A stretch of 64,000 nt of DNA from Hyposmocoma kahamanoa (taxonomy: Eukaryota; Arthropoda; Insecta; Lepidoptera; Cosmopterigidae): the NCBI RefSeq assembly GCF_003589595.1, contig NW_020653900.1:5562817-5626816 (forward strand). The letters run 5' to 3'. Every line of letters begins with the position of its first letter. Within the stretch, counting starts at the first letter, position 1. This document shows positions 33,801 through 41,474 of the stretch, one piece after another. A program made the translations under genes and the position numbers. The notes beneath the pieces are model-generated. The model was not told the origin of the DNA. It worked only from the letters and a program-made list of their open reading frames with translations, and made no database searches.

Positions 33801-36800
33801 TGGTGAAATTACAGGCCCATGAGACTTGTCAACTATATCTCAGGGTGTCGGGCGCAGTGGCACAGTGCCCTTGAGATCTTTGCGATTTAAAGCTACTGCA
33901 ACTGTTATGGACAGGCGTGTAGCTTATCATCCGGCGCACGACATAATCGCCCCGTCATTAAATATTATAAAAAAATCCTCCATGTGAAGAAGTTCGTCCA
34001 GAGGAGTGCTGCCACCTTAGGTGCTTATATCTGACGCCAAACAGTATTTGAGCATTACTGCGTTCTACTTTTGAAGGATAAGGGTGCTGGTAAAATTACA
34101 AGCACATGGGACTTATCAACTTATGTCTCAAGGTGACGAGCGCATTACCCCTCAGATCTTTGCGATTTAAAGCACTGCAATTGTTATGAACAGGTATATC
34201 ACTAACCACCTAGCGTATGACTTGTTCATCCAGTCACTTGGTATCATAAACAAAATTACATTCTGTCATCGGTAGATTAGAAACATGTATAATATATACG
34301 ACAAATTTTTAGTCATGATGAGGTTGTGACACAAGAGAATTCTACCATACCACTCAGACTGTTACACCATTACTGCAAATATTTCTCTCAAGAATGGAAC
34401 ACTTAACTTATTTTTTTAATAATCATAATAGTTAGCCTATATACAGTCCCACTGCTGGGCATAGGTCTCTTCTCTCAATGAGAGGAATTGGGATGTATGC
34501 TCGCTGCTGGCCTGATGCAGATTTAGAACTTCACACACATAATTAAATCGCAGAGGTAAAACCATAAGTGACATTCCACAAATCCACAAAAAATCTCCAA
34601 ATTATGTACCTGTTGTAAGAAAATCACCATCTTTCTGCAAATAAGACCACTTATTGAATTTATAGGTTTTTTGTTATTGAGTTTCACCTGCAGAAAGATA
34701 GTGATTTTCTTACAATAGCTATATAAAGATTTTTGTAGAAAATGTCAGTTATGTGCTTTTATCCTTCGACAGACGAAATTGCTTTTGCAGATGTGCGCAG
34801 GTTCCCTCACAATGTTTTCGTTCATCAAAAAGCTCATAGTAAATATAACATAAATTCCGAAAAGCTAATAGATGGTTTTTTTTGTTATTTTACAGGTAAA
34901 ACTTTCAAAGCCTTCCTAGATCTCCTCATAGAACTGCCTCCAGAAGAGGCATATACGGACAAGGAGATTCGGGAAGAAGTAGATGGCATGGTAGTAGCCG
35001 CAGCTGATACTTCTGCCACCACGTTAAGATCCATTCTTGTACTGATTGGATCTTATCCTGAAGTGCAGAATAGGGCGTTTGAAGAGTGAGTTTTCATCAT
35101 CAACCCATTTATACTTCCCACTACTGGGCACAGGTCCCCTCTCAGGCGAAGTTCTCTGGCCTAATGCGAGTTGGGGGCTTCACACGTTTTCCGGAGGTTG
35201 TGAACTTTCTTCGACGTGCAGGTTTCATCACGATGTTTTCAAAATGGTAAATTTCAAATTAAATTTCGCACCCAGATTCAGAGAAACTGGAGGTGCGAGT
35301 CTGGATTCGAACCCACGGCCTACCGCCTCTATTTAAGAGGCGGTAGGCGTGAGTTTTCAAGACTGTATTTTATTTATTTAAGGCTAATAAATTTGTTTTG
35401 AATTGATAACAGCCTTTTTTCAGCCAGCCAGATTATTGTAAGGAAATTACAAAACACTATAATGCAGGGTTAAAGTCACAATGTCAAACAGCCCATGCAC
35501 CTTTTCAGAAAGATTAAAAAAAACTAGATTTGTAACAAACCTACTTTATGTATTAGACGGCCTTAGGCCGGATTGTTCACTTTTCGTTCACCAAGAATCC
35601 GTTAGATGGCATTGACCCATTGTGAAGTGAAATTCATCTTCTCGCGGAACGGTTTCCAGGTGTCCCTTCTTGGGAACAACTGCCCGGACCTTCCGCATAT
35701 AGGGTGAAATTGTACTGGTGTCATACAAGGTGAAAATAAATCTTCTAAACAACTTTTTCACTTGGCTGGAGCTGCGTAACCTCATCCTACAGAAGAGAGA
35801 ACCTCCCTCTTTTACAAATTTAGATTTTACAAGCTTATATTGTTTGCTATTAAACTTTATTTAATTACATAATGAATAGTAAGTGATACGGTTGCTGTTC
35901 CATTATGTTAGGTGGCCTCGCCACGGACCCCTGGCGTACAGCGCACGGATCCCTTAGGGATTTCTTAACCCGTGGTCCATGCTATAATGGAACTTGTAGT
36001 CTTTCGGTTTAAACGGTAGTTTTGGTTGACTATCTCTGTATTCTACTCTAAAAATGTATATGTGATACTGCGTAAGACATGATGACCTATTTGCTTGGAT
36101 ATTAACATATGCGTATTATTTACAGAGTGAAAGAAATTCTAGGCTCTACAGACAGAGAGATTGAAAAACACGATTTACATAAAATGGTGTACTTAGAAGC
36201 TATTATAAAGGAAACCCTGAGGATGTATCCCACTGGACCCGTGCAACCGCGATATGCCACTGAAGATGTTCAATTAAGTATGATATACCTATTATAGAAA
36301 TTCCATGTTTTTACAATTTCTTTACAAGCAGTAAAGCTCCTTGTGAAAAGTTCGTCCAGGGAAGTATTGTCACCGCACCTATTTCTACCGCCAAGCAGTA
36401 ATGTTAGCATTACTGGGTTCCGGTTTTTGAAGGGTAAGGATGCTGGTGAAATTGCAGGCACCTGGGACTTGTAAAATGGCAACCAGTACCTACTATCCTA
36501 ATTTTGACAACTTTACACGATGAAGAAAAAATTGTTTGCGTCATTTATATAGCACCTGAATTTATTGAATAAAAATACGTAGTTTTTAAATATTTTTTAT
36601 TACACATTGGTACACTACGTATTTTTATTTAATAAACCATATGCTCTATAAATGGTGCAAACAATTTTTTTCTTTATCGTGTAAATGATAGTAATGTTTG
36701 CCAGTTCACAGTTATGTCTCAGGGTGACGGGCGCAGTGGAAGTACCCCTCATATCTTTGCGATTAAAGCTCTGAGTAGCACTGCAACTGTTATGGACAGG

Positions 36801-38636
36801 CATGTAGCTTACCATCAGGCGTACGACTTGTTTGTCCCGTCACTTGGAATTATAAAAAAAAAATCTAACTTTTTCTAAATTTTAAAAATTGTCAAAATTA
36901 TGTGATGTACCTATTTATACTCATAAATGATTTAAAAGGTACCTTTCGTAGTTTGGTATACCACATCATTGATATTTTAGCATGGGTATTCGAAGTCTAT
37001 CGTTTAATGTGTAACTGAGTGTATATTTTGTGTGGGCATGGACCAATATTTGAAGAGGACTGGTAACTGCTGCGGTTCAAAACAGCGTACTCGGCTATTT
37101 AGTAGTTAGGTACCTATTGGTATACCAAATGTCGCAATAAGTACCAAATATGTCATTTACATAATATAAACTGCTTCCACGGTATTGATCAGCGCCATCA
37201 AGTTATAATGGGATTTTGACCATTTTCAGAATTACGATCTGTAAAGGAGATTAGCAATCTTATTGGTCCATGGAATGGGCTATGGTGCTATTATGAAAAT
37301 TGGAATACCTAATTTATAATTATTTTGGCTATGGTGCTATTATGAAAATTGGAATACCTAATTCATAATTATTATTTTTTACAAGATCAAGACTCTACCT
37401 ATTCATCCTCATTCAGATCCTTTTACCTACTCATGAACAGTAACGGCATTTCCCGTAAAATTAAATGTCATAAATGATAGCACGGGGTACCCCGTTTTGC
37501 TATGTGAATCTCAAAAAACCTAACGGGCCTTACAAAGCGATTTCCATATGCTTTCCATGTTGTCCCCTACAGCTTCTCCGTAGAGAAGTATCAGCGCACC
37601 GACAAAATTCAATTATTTATTGAATATTTTATATTGAATCAATATAATTATGAACTACGGCAAGAAAAGTAGTGACCGTTTTTGTGCGGTATACTATTTA
37701 TCAACGTTTGCGATAAGTATGCTCTAAGCTTGATATACTGTTGACTGTACAAAACTGTGAATACTTTTATGAATAAATAATATTGAGAAGTCAAGAAAAA
37801 ATTTTCCAATTCTCAGAAAACTACGTCCTCCCAGCGGGAACGAACTGCTTCATGCTGGTCGCTGCGATGCAGCGAAACCCCGATCTCTGGGGGCCAGACG
37901 CAAATGTCTTTCGCCCAGAAAGATGGTTGGACCCATCCACGCTTCCAGAAAACTCTAACGCTTTTGCTGCTTTTAGTCTCGGGAAGCGGGTGTGTGTAGG
38001 TAAGATATTAACACATCTATCTGTTTTCTAAGAAATAGATGATTTTCGACTTCCAAAATAGTTTTCTCATAGACAATTTTGTTTTGTAAAGAAGTATCTT
38101 CCTTTTAGCTTGGAGTTTTTTGTAATGTATACAGACGGCAACACATCAAGCTACACATTGACGGATCTTGTTCCGTCGCAAAGGAGGCGATATTCGAACA
38201 TAAGTGCATTGTTTGTTGTGCTGTTGACTGTACGATTATGGCAAGATTTTTATTGAATAATAATAAATTCATTTATTCAGACAAGTTTTGGTAATATTTT
38301 GTTTCTACATGCACACAATTTAAGCACAATAAAAACATCATGCATTATTTAGACCTTTTTACATTTATAAAATTCTAAATATATTTTTTTTCTTAATGGC
38401 AACTCCTTTGTTTACTTTTTTTCAACATGAATTCTGCACTTTCAAAATTTTTAACAATCTATTTCGGCATTTTAGGCAAAGCGTACACGCTACTCTCCAT
38501 GAAGACAACATTATCATACCTCCTGCTTAACTACCACTTCACGGGCGATGACACCAAGCTGACACACAAATTGGATATCATGCTCAAACCCGCATCGGGG
38601 TATGAGATTACTATCACAAAAAGGAACAGGGACTAG
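21706..38636 (+). CDS. Cytochrome P450, CYP4 clan, complete ten-exon gene (498 aa)
   Basis: Exons: 21706-21862, 22817-22906, 26538-26648, 27236-27421, 31540-31739, 33502-33568, 34896-35085, 36126-36277, 37817-37999, 38476-38636. All introns are GT-AG and the exons join in one frame to 498 residues, normal for a microsomal P450. An N-terminal anchor (residues 1-20) and a LPPTFDGALPLIG hinge place it in the ER membrane. W123xxxR127 is the C-helix, A305-S310 the I-helix oxygen-activation motif, E363xxR366 the K-helix, and FRPERW (416-421) the PERF motif. F437-G446 (FSLGKRVCVG) is the heme loop with ligand Cys444. CYP4-clan enzymes hydroxylate fatty acids or clear xenobiotics with P450 reductase as partner; the substrate here is unknown. 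The heme-loop wording suggests a lepidopteran CYP340-type family, but I cannot verify this. Oddity: Ala306 replaces the usual I-helix glycine. Confidence 0.95.
22817..22906 (+). CDS. P450 exon 2
   Basis: Codes (H)SWRVIQKFGKECIAKG and DVLYGVLGPFKIY, the A-helix and beta-1 region of CYP4-type enzymes. The acceptor is TTCTTAG and the donor GTAAGT. Both flanking introns are phase 1. Confidence 0.9.
23119..23372 (+). repeat. Dispersed repeat family B, copy 4, in P450 intron 2
   Basis: It begins at the CAGTACAGCTCCTTGTGAAA head and ends in GGTATCATAAAAAAAA. An internal 27-bp direct duplication (GAGTTCATCCAGGGAAGGG, then TGCTGGT) sits near 23130-23185 in place of part of the normal body. Confidence 0.8.
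23589..24143 (-). mobile_element. Deleted hAT transposon with transposase dimerisation domain remnant
   Basis: Perfect inverted ends (TAGACATCGGATTATATGCA) and an exact 8-bp duplication, GTCATTAC (23581-23588 and 24144-24151), bound a 555-bp element. The minus strand at 23851-23612 encodes PVTSVDVERSFSAYKLVLSD with KRHKFAPENLKKYVIVYC, the hATC dimerisation region at the C-terminus of hAT transposases. The catalytic part is missing. Subterminal TATGCA/TGCATA hexamers recur many times at both ends, as expected for transposase-binding repeats. A CpG-rich stretch (23880-24005) lies inside. Confidence 0.92.
24360..24545 (-). repeat. Dispersed repeat family E, partial copy 3
   Basis: It shares GGTTAACGGAAACTGGGTG, GATTCATCCCCTAATTT and ATCGAAATCGGTTCACA with other family E copies. 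Both termini are missing. Confidence 0.55.
24600..24800 (+). pseudogene. Possible LINE C-terminal fragment
   Basis: The plus strand gives RTNAGKRSPLYRLKKSFNN and INKFKNQLTNKI. These resemble the tail of LINE ORF2 proteins (RTNxGKRSxxYRL). It is short and weakly supported. Confidence 0.35.
24885..26202 (-). pseudogene. Nearly full-length mariner transposase, inactivated
   Basis: Starting at 26202 the minus strand reads MDLTRENFRSMIFYDF. It continues after a MITE insertion with CNLTAQRSFSRLQTTFGDEA and DGRPSTAV, then WIPHNLPEAQKTDRVTWC. The first aspartate is in GDETWIYSYDP, the second in ILHHDNASSHT, and the third in SSDLEPCDFYLFP, which matches the mariner DD34D arrangement. The C-terminus is KKCINANGEYFEEQ with a stop near 24885. 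Without the MITE the length is about 341 codons, normal for mariner. Damage: an insertion at about codon 18, a frameshift near 25605, a TGA after VWVF (near 25370), and frameshifts near 25230 and 25060. It lies in P450 intron 2, antisense to the gene. Confidence 0.92.
25863..26152. mobile_element. MITE family C, copy 2 (290 bp), inside the mariner ORF
   Basis: The ends are GGCTCAACTCACACTGGCGC on the left and GGCTCAACTCATACTGGCGC on the right (minus strand). TTA flanks both sides (25860-25862 and 26153-26155). The transposase reading frame resumes exactly across the element if one TTA copy is removed, so the insertion postdates the mariner. GGC ends plus TTA indicate PIF/Harbinger-type transposition. 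Confidence 0.92.
26538..26648 (+). CDS. P450 exon 3
   Basis: Codes (V)ITDPDDIYTVSNACLKK and IWAYDLSKPWLGEALIRAD, the B-helix to B-C loop. The acceptor is TCCCCAG and the donor GTAAGT, phase 1 on both sides. Confidence 0.92.
27236..27421 (+). CDS. P450 exon 4
   Basis: Codes (V)PIWKKHRKIINRAF, with W and R of the C-helix heme-propionate contact. It continues VFNKESKLLVKDLIAKAG and GPFNPVDYLGNRAMEITF. The acceptor is TTTCCAG and the donor GTAAGT. Confidence 0.93.
27422..28960. other. P450 intron 4, left part: no repeat assigned
   Basis: AT-rich intronic sequence. At 28605 a short ORF begins MPYCAVLECKNDSCTKN. It faintly recalls a THAP zinc-finger start (C-x4-C spacing) but ends after 35 codons. 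Nothing else is supported. Confidence 0.4.
28974..29064. repeat. Short foldback with perfect 20-bp arms
   Basis: GGGGGTCTACTCTCGATCTC (28974-28993) is exactly complementary to 29045-29064. The 51-bp loop is unremarkable. It is in P450 intron 4. Confidence 0.75.
29160..30180. mobile_element. Putative DNA element with clustered GAACTA/TAGTTC motifs at both ends
   Basis: TAGTTC or GAACTA occurs at least six times between 29169 and 29275, and again in a cluster at 30028-30175. Subterminal motif clusters on both sides of about 1 kb are typical of hAT or similar transposons. No exact inverted termini or target duplication could be fixed, so the boundaries are approximate. A family D repeat is nested at 29455-29695. 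Confidence 0.4.
29455..29695 (-). repeat. tRNA-like repeat family D, copy 1
   Basis: The minus strand holds TGGCTTAGTTGGTATAGCG (a good tRNA A box) and GGTTCGAATCCGGCCGG (a good B box). A tail follows, GAACACTCAG... to TTATAATTATT in plus-strand reading. Shared sequence extends upstream of the tRNA-like head, so this is not a simple tRNA gene. Related copies lie at 39297 and 39566. Confidence 0.75.
30297..30575 (-). repeat. Dispersed repeat family B, copy 5
   Basis: A near-complete reverse copy from GATGGGACGAACAAGTCG to CTTTCACAAGGAGCTC. It includes GACATTACTGCTTGGCGG and AATAGGTAAGGTGGCAG. Confidence 0.85.
30943..31447 (-). repeat. Dispersed repeat family E, copy 4, split by MITE A
   Basis: The left piece (30943-31114) ends ACTTGGTCGAAT. 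The right piece (31401-31447) resumes with GGTCGAAT, AGTGAACCTCCTCC and TTTTTGAAATCTG. Joined after removing the MITE and one 8-bp duplicate, it matches the uninterrupted family. Confidence 0.85.
31115..31400 (-). mobile_element. MITE family A, copy 3 (286 bp), nested in repeat E
   Basis: A full-length reverse copy with both inverted ends. It is flanked by exact GGTCGAAT duplicates (31107-31114 and 31401-31408). It ends 139 bp before P450 exon 5. Confidence 0.92.
31540..31739 (+). CDS. P450 exon 5
   Basis: Codes (Q)TVMGISDSGDDVIHNHE, YSRALQSLFNLYAQRFQSL and ISILHRTSDK, the D to G helix region. The acceptor TTTTTCCAG follows a long T tract. The donor GTACTT is weaker than the others. It ends in phase 0. 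Confidence 0.92.
31890..32240 (+). pseudogene. LINE family K, C-terminus and 3' region
   Basis: It gives NKIPIHIQNLPFTRLKTIVK followed by QKLYN and the family 3' region (GTCTCGACCTG, ATTTACAAAGAACAAACCC, CTTGTTCATT). It is homologous to 19160-19480 in opposite orientation. It is in P450 intron 5. Confidence 0.65.
32412..32600 (+). repeat. Dispersed repeat family E, partial copy 5
   Basis: It starts TTAACTGACTTCAAAAAG, continues GGAAAGAGGGTACC and GAAGAAAATATTCAACC, and fades after CGGTTTACTGGATTTCACC. Confidence 0.6.
33502..33568 (+). CDS. P450 exon 6
   Basis: A 67-bp exon coding IIQKKKAAYEKRLDNSDTINTS plus one base. It is a basic, variable G-H loop. The acceptor is GATTTCAG and the donor GTAATT. 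It is the shortest exon, but it is needed to keep frame between exons 5 and 7. Confidence 0.85.
33715..34262 (+). repeat. Two tandem copies of repeat family B (copies 6 and 7)
   Basis: Copy 6 spans about 33715-33972 and copy 7 about 33986-34262. Both are plus strand and each ends in ATTATAAAAAAAT or ATCATAAACAAAA. Copy 7 is more degenerate. They fill most of P450 intron 6. Confidence 0.8.
34613..34715. repeat. Small foldback, 27-bp arms
   Basis: TTGTAAGAAAATCACCATC with CTTTCTGCA (34613-34639) pairs with 34689-34715 with one mismatch. The 49-bp loop is AT-rich. Confidence 0.75.
34896..35085 (+). CDS. P450 exon 7 (I-helix)
   Basis: Codes (G)KTFKAFLDLLIELPPEE, AYTDKEIREEVDGMVV and AAADTSATTLRSILVLIG. 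AAADTS occupies the place of A-G-x-D/E-T-T/S, so the acid and threonine of proton delivery are kept while the glycine is alanine. The donor is GTGAGT, with a dispersed repeat starting only about ten bases into the intron. Confidence 0.93.
35095..35330 (+). repeat. Dispersed repeat (CCCACTACTGGGCACAGG type)
   Basis: It begins CATCAACCCATTTATACTTC and continues CCCACTACTGGGCACAGG, GGCTTCACACGTTTTCCGG, TTCATCACGATGTTTTC and TGGATTCGAACCCACGGC. A related fragment (CCCACTGCTGGGCATAGG) lies at 34446-34520. This motif order is common in lepidopteran LINE 3' regions and SINEs. Confidence 0.65.
35895..35993. repeat. Small inverted-repeat element
   Basis: GTTCCATTAT and CGCCACGGACC on the left are complemented by CCGTGGTCCATGC and ATAATGGAAC on the right. 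The total is about 99 bp, and it is GC-rich against its surroundings. Confidence 0.5.
36126..36277 (+). CDS. P450 exon 8 (K-helix)
   Basis: Codes (E)VKEILGSTDREIEKHDL, HKMVYLEAIIKETLRMYP and TGPVQPRYATEDVQL. E363 and R366 form the ExxR pair. The acceptor is TTTACAG. Phase 2 in, phase 1 out. Confidence 0.93.
36328..36866 (+). repeat. Dispersed repeat family B, copy 8, split by a foldback element
   Basis: The left part is 36328-36475 (AGTAAAGCTCCTTGTGAAAA to GGCACCTGGGACTTGTA). The right part is 36706-36866 (CAGTTATGTCTCAGGGTGAC to GGAATTATAAAAAAAA). The pieces join at the TTGTCAACTTATG position of intact copies. Confidence 0.8.
36478..36702. mobile_element. Foldback MITE nested in repeat B
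   Basis: TGGCAA forms the outer ends. Long inner arms (TTTACACGATGAAGAAAAAA, then ATTGTTTGCGTC and ATAAAAATACGTAG) pair with the right half over about 75 bp. The single-stranded centre is AT-only. No target duplication is clear. Confidence 0.75.
37278..37375 (+). repeat. Tandem duplication, 2 x 49 bp
   Basis: GGCTATGGTGCTATTATGAA with AATTGGAATACCTAATT is repeated head to tail (37278-37326 and 37327-37375), with few differences. It is a recent local duplication in P450 intron 8. Confidence 0.85.
37420..37665 (+). repeat. Dispersed repeat family J, copy 1
   Basis: It shares GCTTCTCCGTAGAGAAGTAT, GACAAAATT and ATATTTTATATTGAATCA with 45330-45590 in GOLGA7 intron 2, same strand. A short piece (CGGGGTACCCCG-like) also recurs at 52333. 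Confidence 0.6.
37817..37999 (+). CDS. P450 exon 9 (PERF and heme loop)
   Basis: Codes (K)NYVLPAGTNCFMLVAAM, QRNPDLWGPDANVFRPERW, LDPSTLPENSNAFAAF and SLGKRVCV. Cys444 is the heme thiolate ligand. The acceptor is TTCTCAG. An upstream in-frame reading (from 37783) is intronic. Confidence 0.95.
   Translation, partial: KTTSSQRERTASCWSLRCSETPISGGQTQMSFAQKDGWTHPRFQKTLTLLLLLVSGSGCV
38476..38636 (+). CDS. P450 exon 10 and stop
   Basis: Codes (G)KAYTLLSMKTTLSYLLLN, YHFTGDDTKLTHKLD and IMLKPASGYEITITKRNRD, then TAG at 38634-38636. It covers the L-helix and C-terminal beta sheet. The acceptor is CATTTTAG. Confidence 0.94.
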
Positions 38637-38823
38637 GATATGTAAATTGTATATATAACCTAATGGCAGTATTTGAGACCAGTTTGCATTATATATATAT
38701 GTATATAAAGAGGAAAAAAACGTATGTAATGTAAATTCAGAACGCACCCTAAACTAAACTTATTTTTTTCAAATTTTCATTATAATCACTTCAACTTCAC
38801 TACTTTGGATTTAATTGTACTGT

Positions 38824-38829
38824 AATAAA
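38824..38829 (+). terminator. Candidate poly(A) signal of the P450 gene
   Basis: AATAAA lies 188 bp after the stop codon, the first canonical hexamer downstream. No transcript end can be confirmed from sequence. Confidence 0.45.
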
Positions 38830-39296
38830 TTAAAAAGAAACAAAACAGCGGTGTTAAAAAACTGATTTGTTCTAGCTCAAGTGTTTTTTTTTCATCTACC
38901 ATTTTCCTCGCTATAGTGAGATGAGAGTTATGTGTTTCGCTCGGCAGCAAAGTTGTTTTGCGTCTCGTGCCTTGAAACCTTCGCTGCGCTAAGGATTCAA
39001 TTTTTGAACCACTCGCGCCAAACAACAACTTTGTAGCCTTGCCTAACAAATAACTAATAGAGCACATAAAATTATAAAGCCAATACCGAACAGTATAATA
39101 AGTTTAGTAATATTGTGTAGTAATATTTATTTTCCAAACTTATGATTATGATTTAAATTTAAATTAGACATTAATATTATTTCGTATTATCTAATTGATA
39201 AAAAGTCTGTATAATTGTAATAAATAGTTATCTACTGTTAAATCTCTTGTAGTGTGTGACGCACCTCGCCCACATTCTAACATTACCATGTTGTTC

Positions 39297-39515
39297 AATT
39301 GTTATAATTATTAGTACAAAGATCGAACACTTAGAAAAAAATTCTTAGAATTAGATGGATTCGAACCAATGCAACGTCTTATAGCAAACCGTGCCAAATG
39401 TTATGCGGCAAACGAGCGAACATTATGAATTATTTTATGTGCTCCTAGCAGATCTTTGTTTTGGTTTTTAAACGATTTTTCAGCCGTAGTAGGTAGGTAA
39501 CGTCATCAGTGAGAA
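39297..39515 (-). repeat. Repeat family D, degenerate copy 2
   Basis: It shares GTACAAAGATCGAACACTTAG, a GATTCGAACCAATGC box, TTTTTAAACGATTTTTCAGC and GTGAGAAATCTAT with copy 1 at 29455. The tRNA-like A box is destroyed. Confidence 0.6.
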
Positions 39516-39565
39516 ATCTATTTCGTCACTCAGCCAGGTACCAGCAGCTGATTGAAAATGTTGCA

Positions 39566-39815
39566 TTTATTGAATATTTGGATGTTTTACCACAACGATA
39601 TTCACTATTTTTTGTGAAATTGCTCCACTGGGTTGTTATAACTATTAATACAAAGATGAAGACGGTTTATTACAAGATGTTGGTTCGAATCCAGCCGGAT
39701 CGAAGGAATTTTTTCTTAGTATTCGATTTTTGTATTTAATTCTAACAAACTAGTAGAGTAATTTCACAAAAAGTAATGAATATCATGGTGGTAAAACATA
39801 CTGATATTCAATAAA
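39566..39815. mobile_element. Long foldback element with about 110-bp arms
   Basis: The left arm TTTATTGAATATTTGGATG, with TTTTGTGAAATTGCTCCACT further in, pairs with the right arm (complement of TTTATTGAATATCAGTATG and TTTTGTGAAATTACTCTACT). The centre retains GGTTCGAATCCAGCCGGATC of family D, so a family D element has been turned into a foldback. Confidence 0.75.
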
Positions 39816-40269
39816 CATAATTACATTACCATTTTATTGTGAAAATTCGTTTATAATATTTTCGTCATACTAGATGGGTATTTGATTTACCCACGACATT
39901 GGACATTGGACTATTTAATGAACTCAATTCCCATATCACAAGGCCATCAAGTCACACGACCAGCACCATAGTTGAAGGAGTAATTTTGTCTGTTGGGTAC
40001 AAAGACAGTACTGTACTAACGAGATATCCATATTATGGTCAATAATATTACAATTTAATTTTGTTACCTTGACGTCATGTTTTTTTATACCGTAACCATT
40101 AACCGTGATCTTCCCGTGATTAATTACCTCGTCTTTATTACCATATCAGGTTTGGTGGACCCCGAGGTAGCACCATTTTTTTAATGATTTTCGGCTACTA
40201 AATACTCAATAATACTGTTATATAAAACACCCACCTTTATAACCGCACGTAACCTTGACCAAAATGCAA

Positions 40270-40840
40270 TTAAGTACCGGTCAGCAAAATGTCGTCACGC
40301 AGCACGCACATCTGTGAGCTGCTGCAGTCTGCAATTGCAAGAGCAATTTTGATGTGTGCTGGCCCTGTCTCGCAATTCGTTGTAGAACAGCAAGCATACG
40401 TGGAGGTCATTACCGCAGTTTCGACGGTAGAGGATCCAAGCGAGAGACCTTTAAAATACACAGTGAGGCACACCGCGGTTCCACCTAGGTAATACAAAGC
40501 GAATTTGAACTTAGCAGAGCTCTTGTTGGTTTTTTCATAGATGCTAAGTTTATAAATAATTGAAGGACTGCTCCAAACATGTGAAGATTACAATAATATA
40601 CGAGTAGGCACCCATGAGCCCACATCCCGTAAAATATAACGCAAAAAAATTTAATTCTTCTGGTCCAGTTTCATCAGAAACGACTATACCTACTTCACGA
40701 GGTATTCTGCCAATCTTACTACGTGTAATCTGTGTATCAACTTTAAAAGGACAAGTAACGCCCTGCACATTGAATATCTCAACAATAGGTACGTTTAAAA
40801 TGATAATGTGGTTACCACGGCAGTGTTAGTACGTTCGCGA
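40270..40840 (-). other. Two consecutive unrecognised minus-strand ORFs
   Basis: Minus-strand ORFs at 40270-40497 (75 codons) and 40550-40830 (about 93 codons when extended upstream of the first Met) have balanced composition. The second reads NVQGVTCPFKVDTQITRSK and IGRIPREVGIVVSDETG. I do not recognise a family. They may be decayed transposon or host exons, or chance. Confidence 0.25.
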
Positions 40841-41099
40841 AAGCTCGCACGGATTTCTTCTATGTACCTATCAGATGAGAATTGTCCTAATTAAGTCGAG
40901 TTAACAACCCGATCACTCAGATTATAAAAATCTTTTATGTTCCCTTTTTTATGTCATGATAGCACTCATGGTTTAGCAGCTAGTACTCTACTCATGTTGG
41001 AAGTCCATAAGACGTCCACATTGCAACGATTGCAAATAAAATTCTTTTATACGTAAGCAAAATACATTCGAAACAATTGTCATATTGATTAAACTCTAC

Positions 41100-41290
41100 T
41101 GCTCATTCGTAACTATTCGTAAGGCAGATGAGAAGAATGAGCAAGACACTCTAGGGGTTGCTTTTTGTAAATAAAGGTTTGTACACTTTTATCATTTACA
41201 CTATTTATTTCAAACACCATTTATAGTGTTCTGTGGTCATAAATAATGAACGAAGGCAAATCCCAATAGCAGTAGATTTAGACCACAAAC
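41100..41290 (-). repeat. LINE family K 3' tail
   Basis: It contains ACACTCTAGGGGTTGCTTTT and TTTGTAAATAAAGGTTTG, the complement of the family K 3' region. Only the tail is present. Confidence 0.55.
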
Positions 41291-41308
41291 TACTAATAAC
41301 AAGATTTA

Positions 41309-41474
41309 GGGTCATATTCTAGAACTCTACTTAATGCTCAAGTCAGGATTTCAGTATGGTTTAAAGCACTCGAAATCGTACTCAAGTCCCTGCCATTAGG
41401 GTCGTAAATTCCAGTGCTTGAAATCATACTCTGATCCTGACTTGAGCATTGAGTAGAGTTCTGGAATACGACCC
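41309..41474. mobile_element. Foldback MITE, 166 bp, TTA duplication
   Basis: The left end GGGTCATATTCTAGAACTCT is mirrored by the right end GGGTCGTATTCCAGAACTCT on the minus strand. The arms extend about 65 bp, including ATGCTCAAGTCAGGAT. TTA flanks both sides (41306-41308 and 41475-41477). Confidence 0.85.

Noticed and set aside
37783..37816. Extending P450 exon 9 upstream to an in-frame start at 37783
   Set aside because: The TTCTCAG acceptor at 37810-37816 joins correctly with exon 8 (phase 1) and restores the LKNYVLPAGT block; the upstream residues match nothing in the family.
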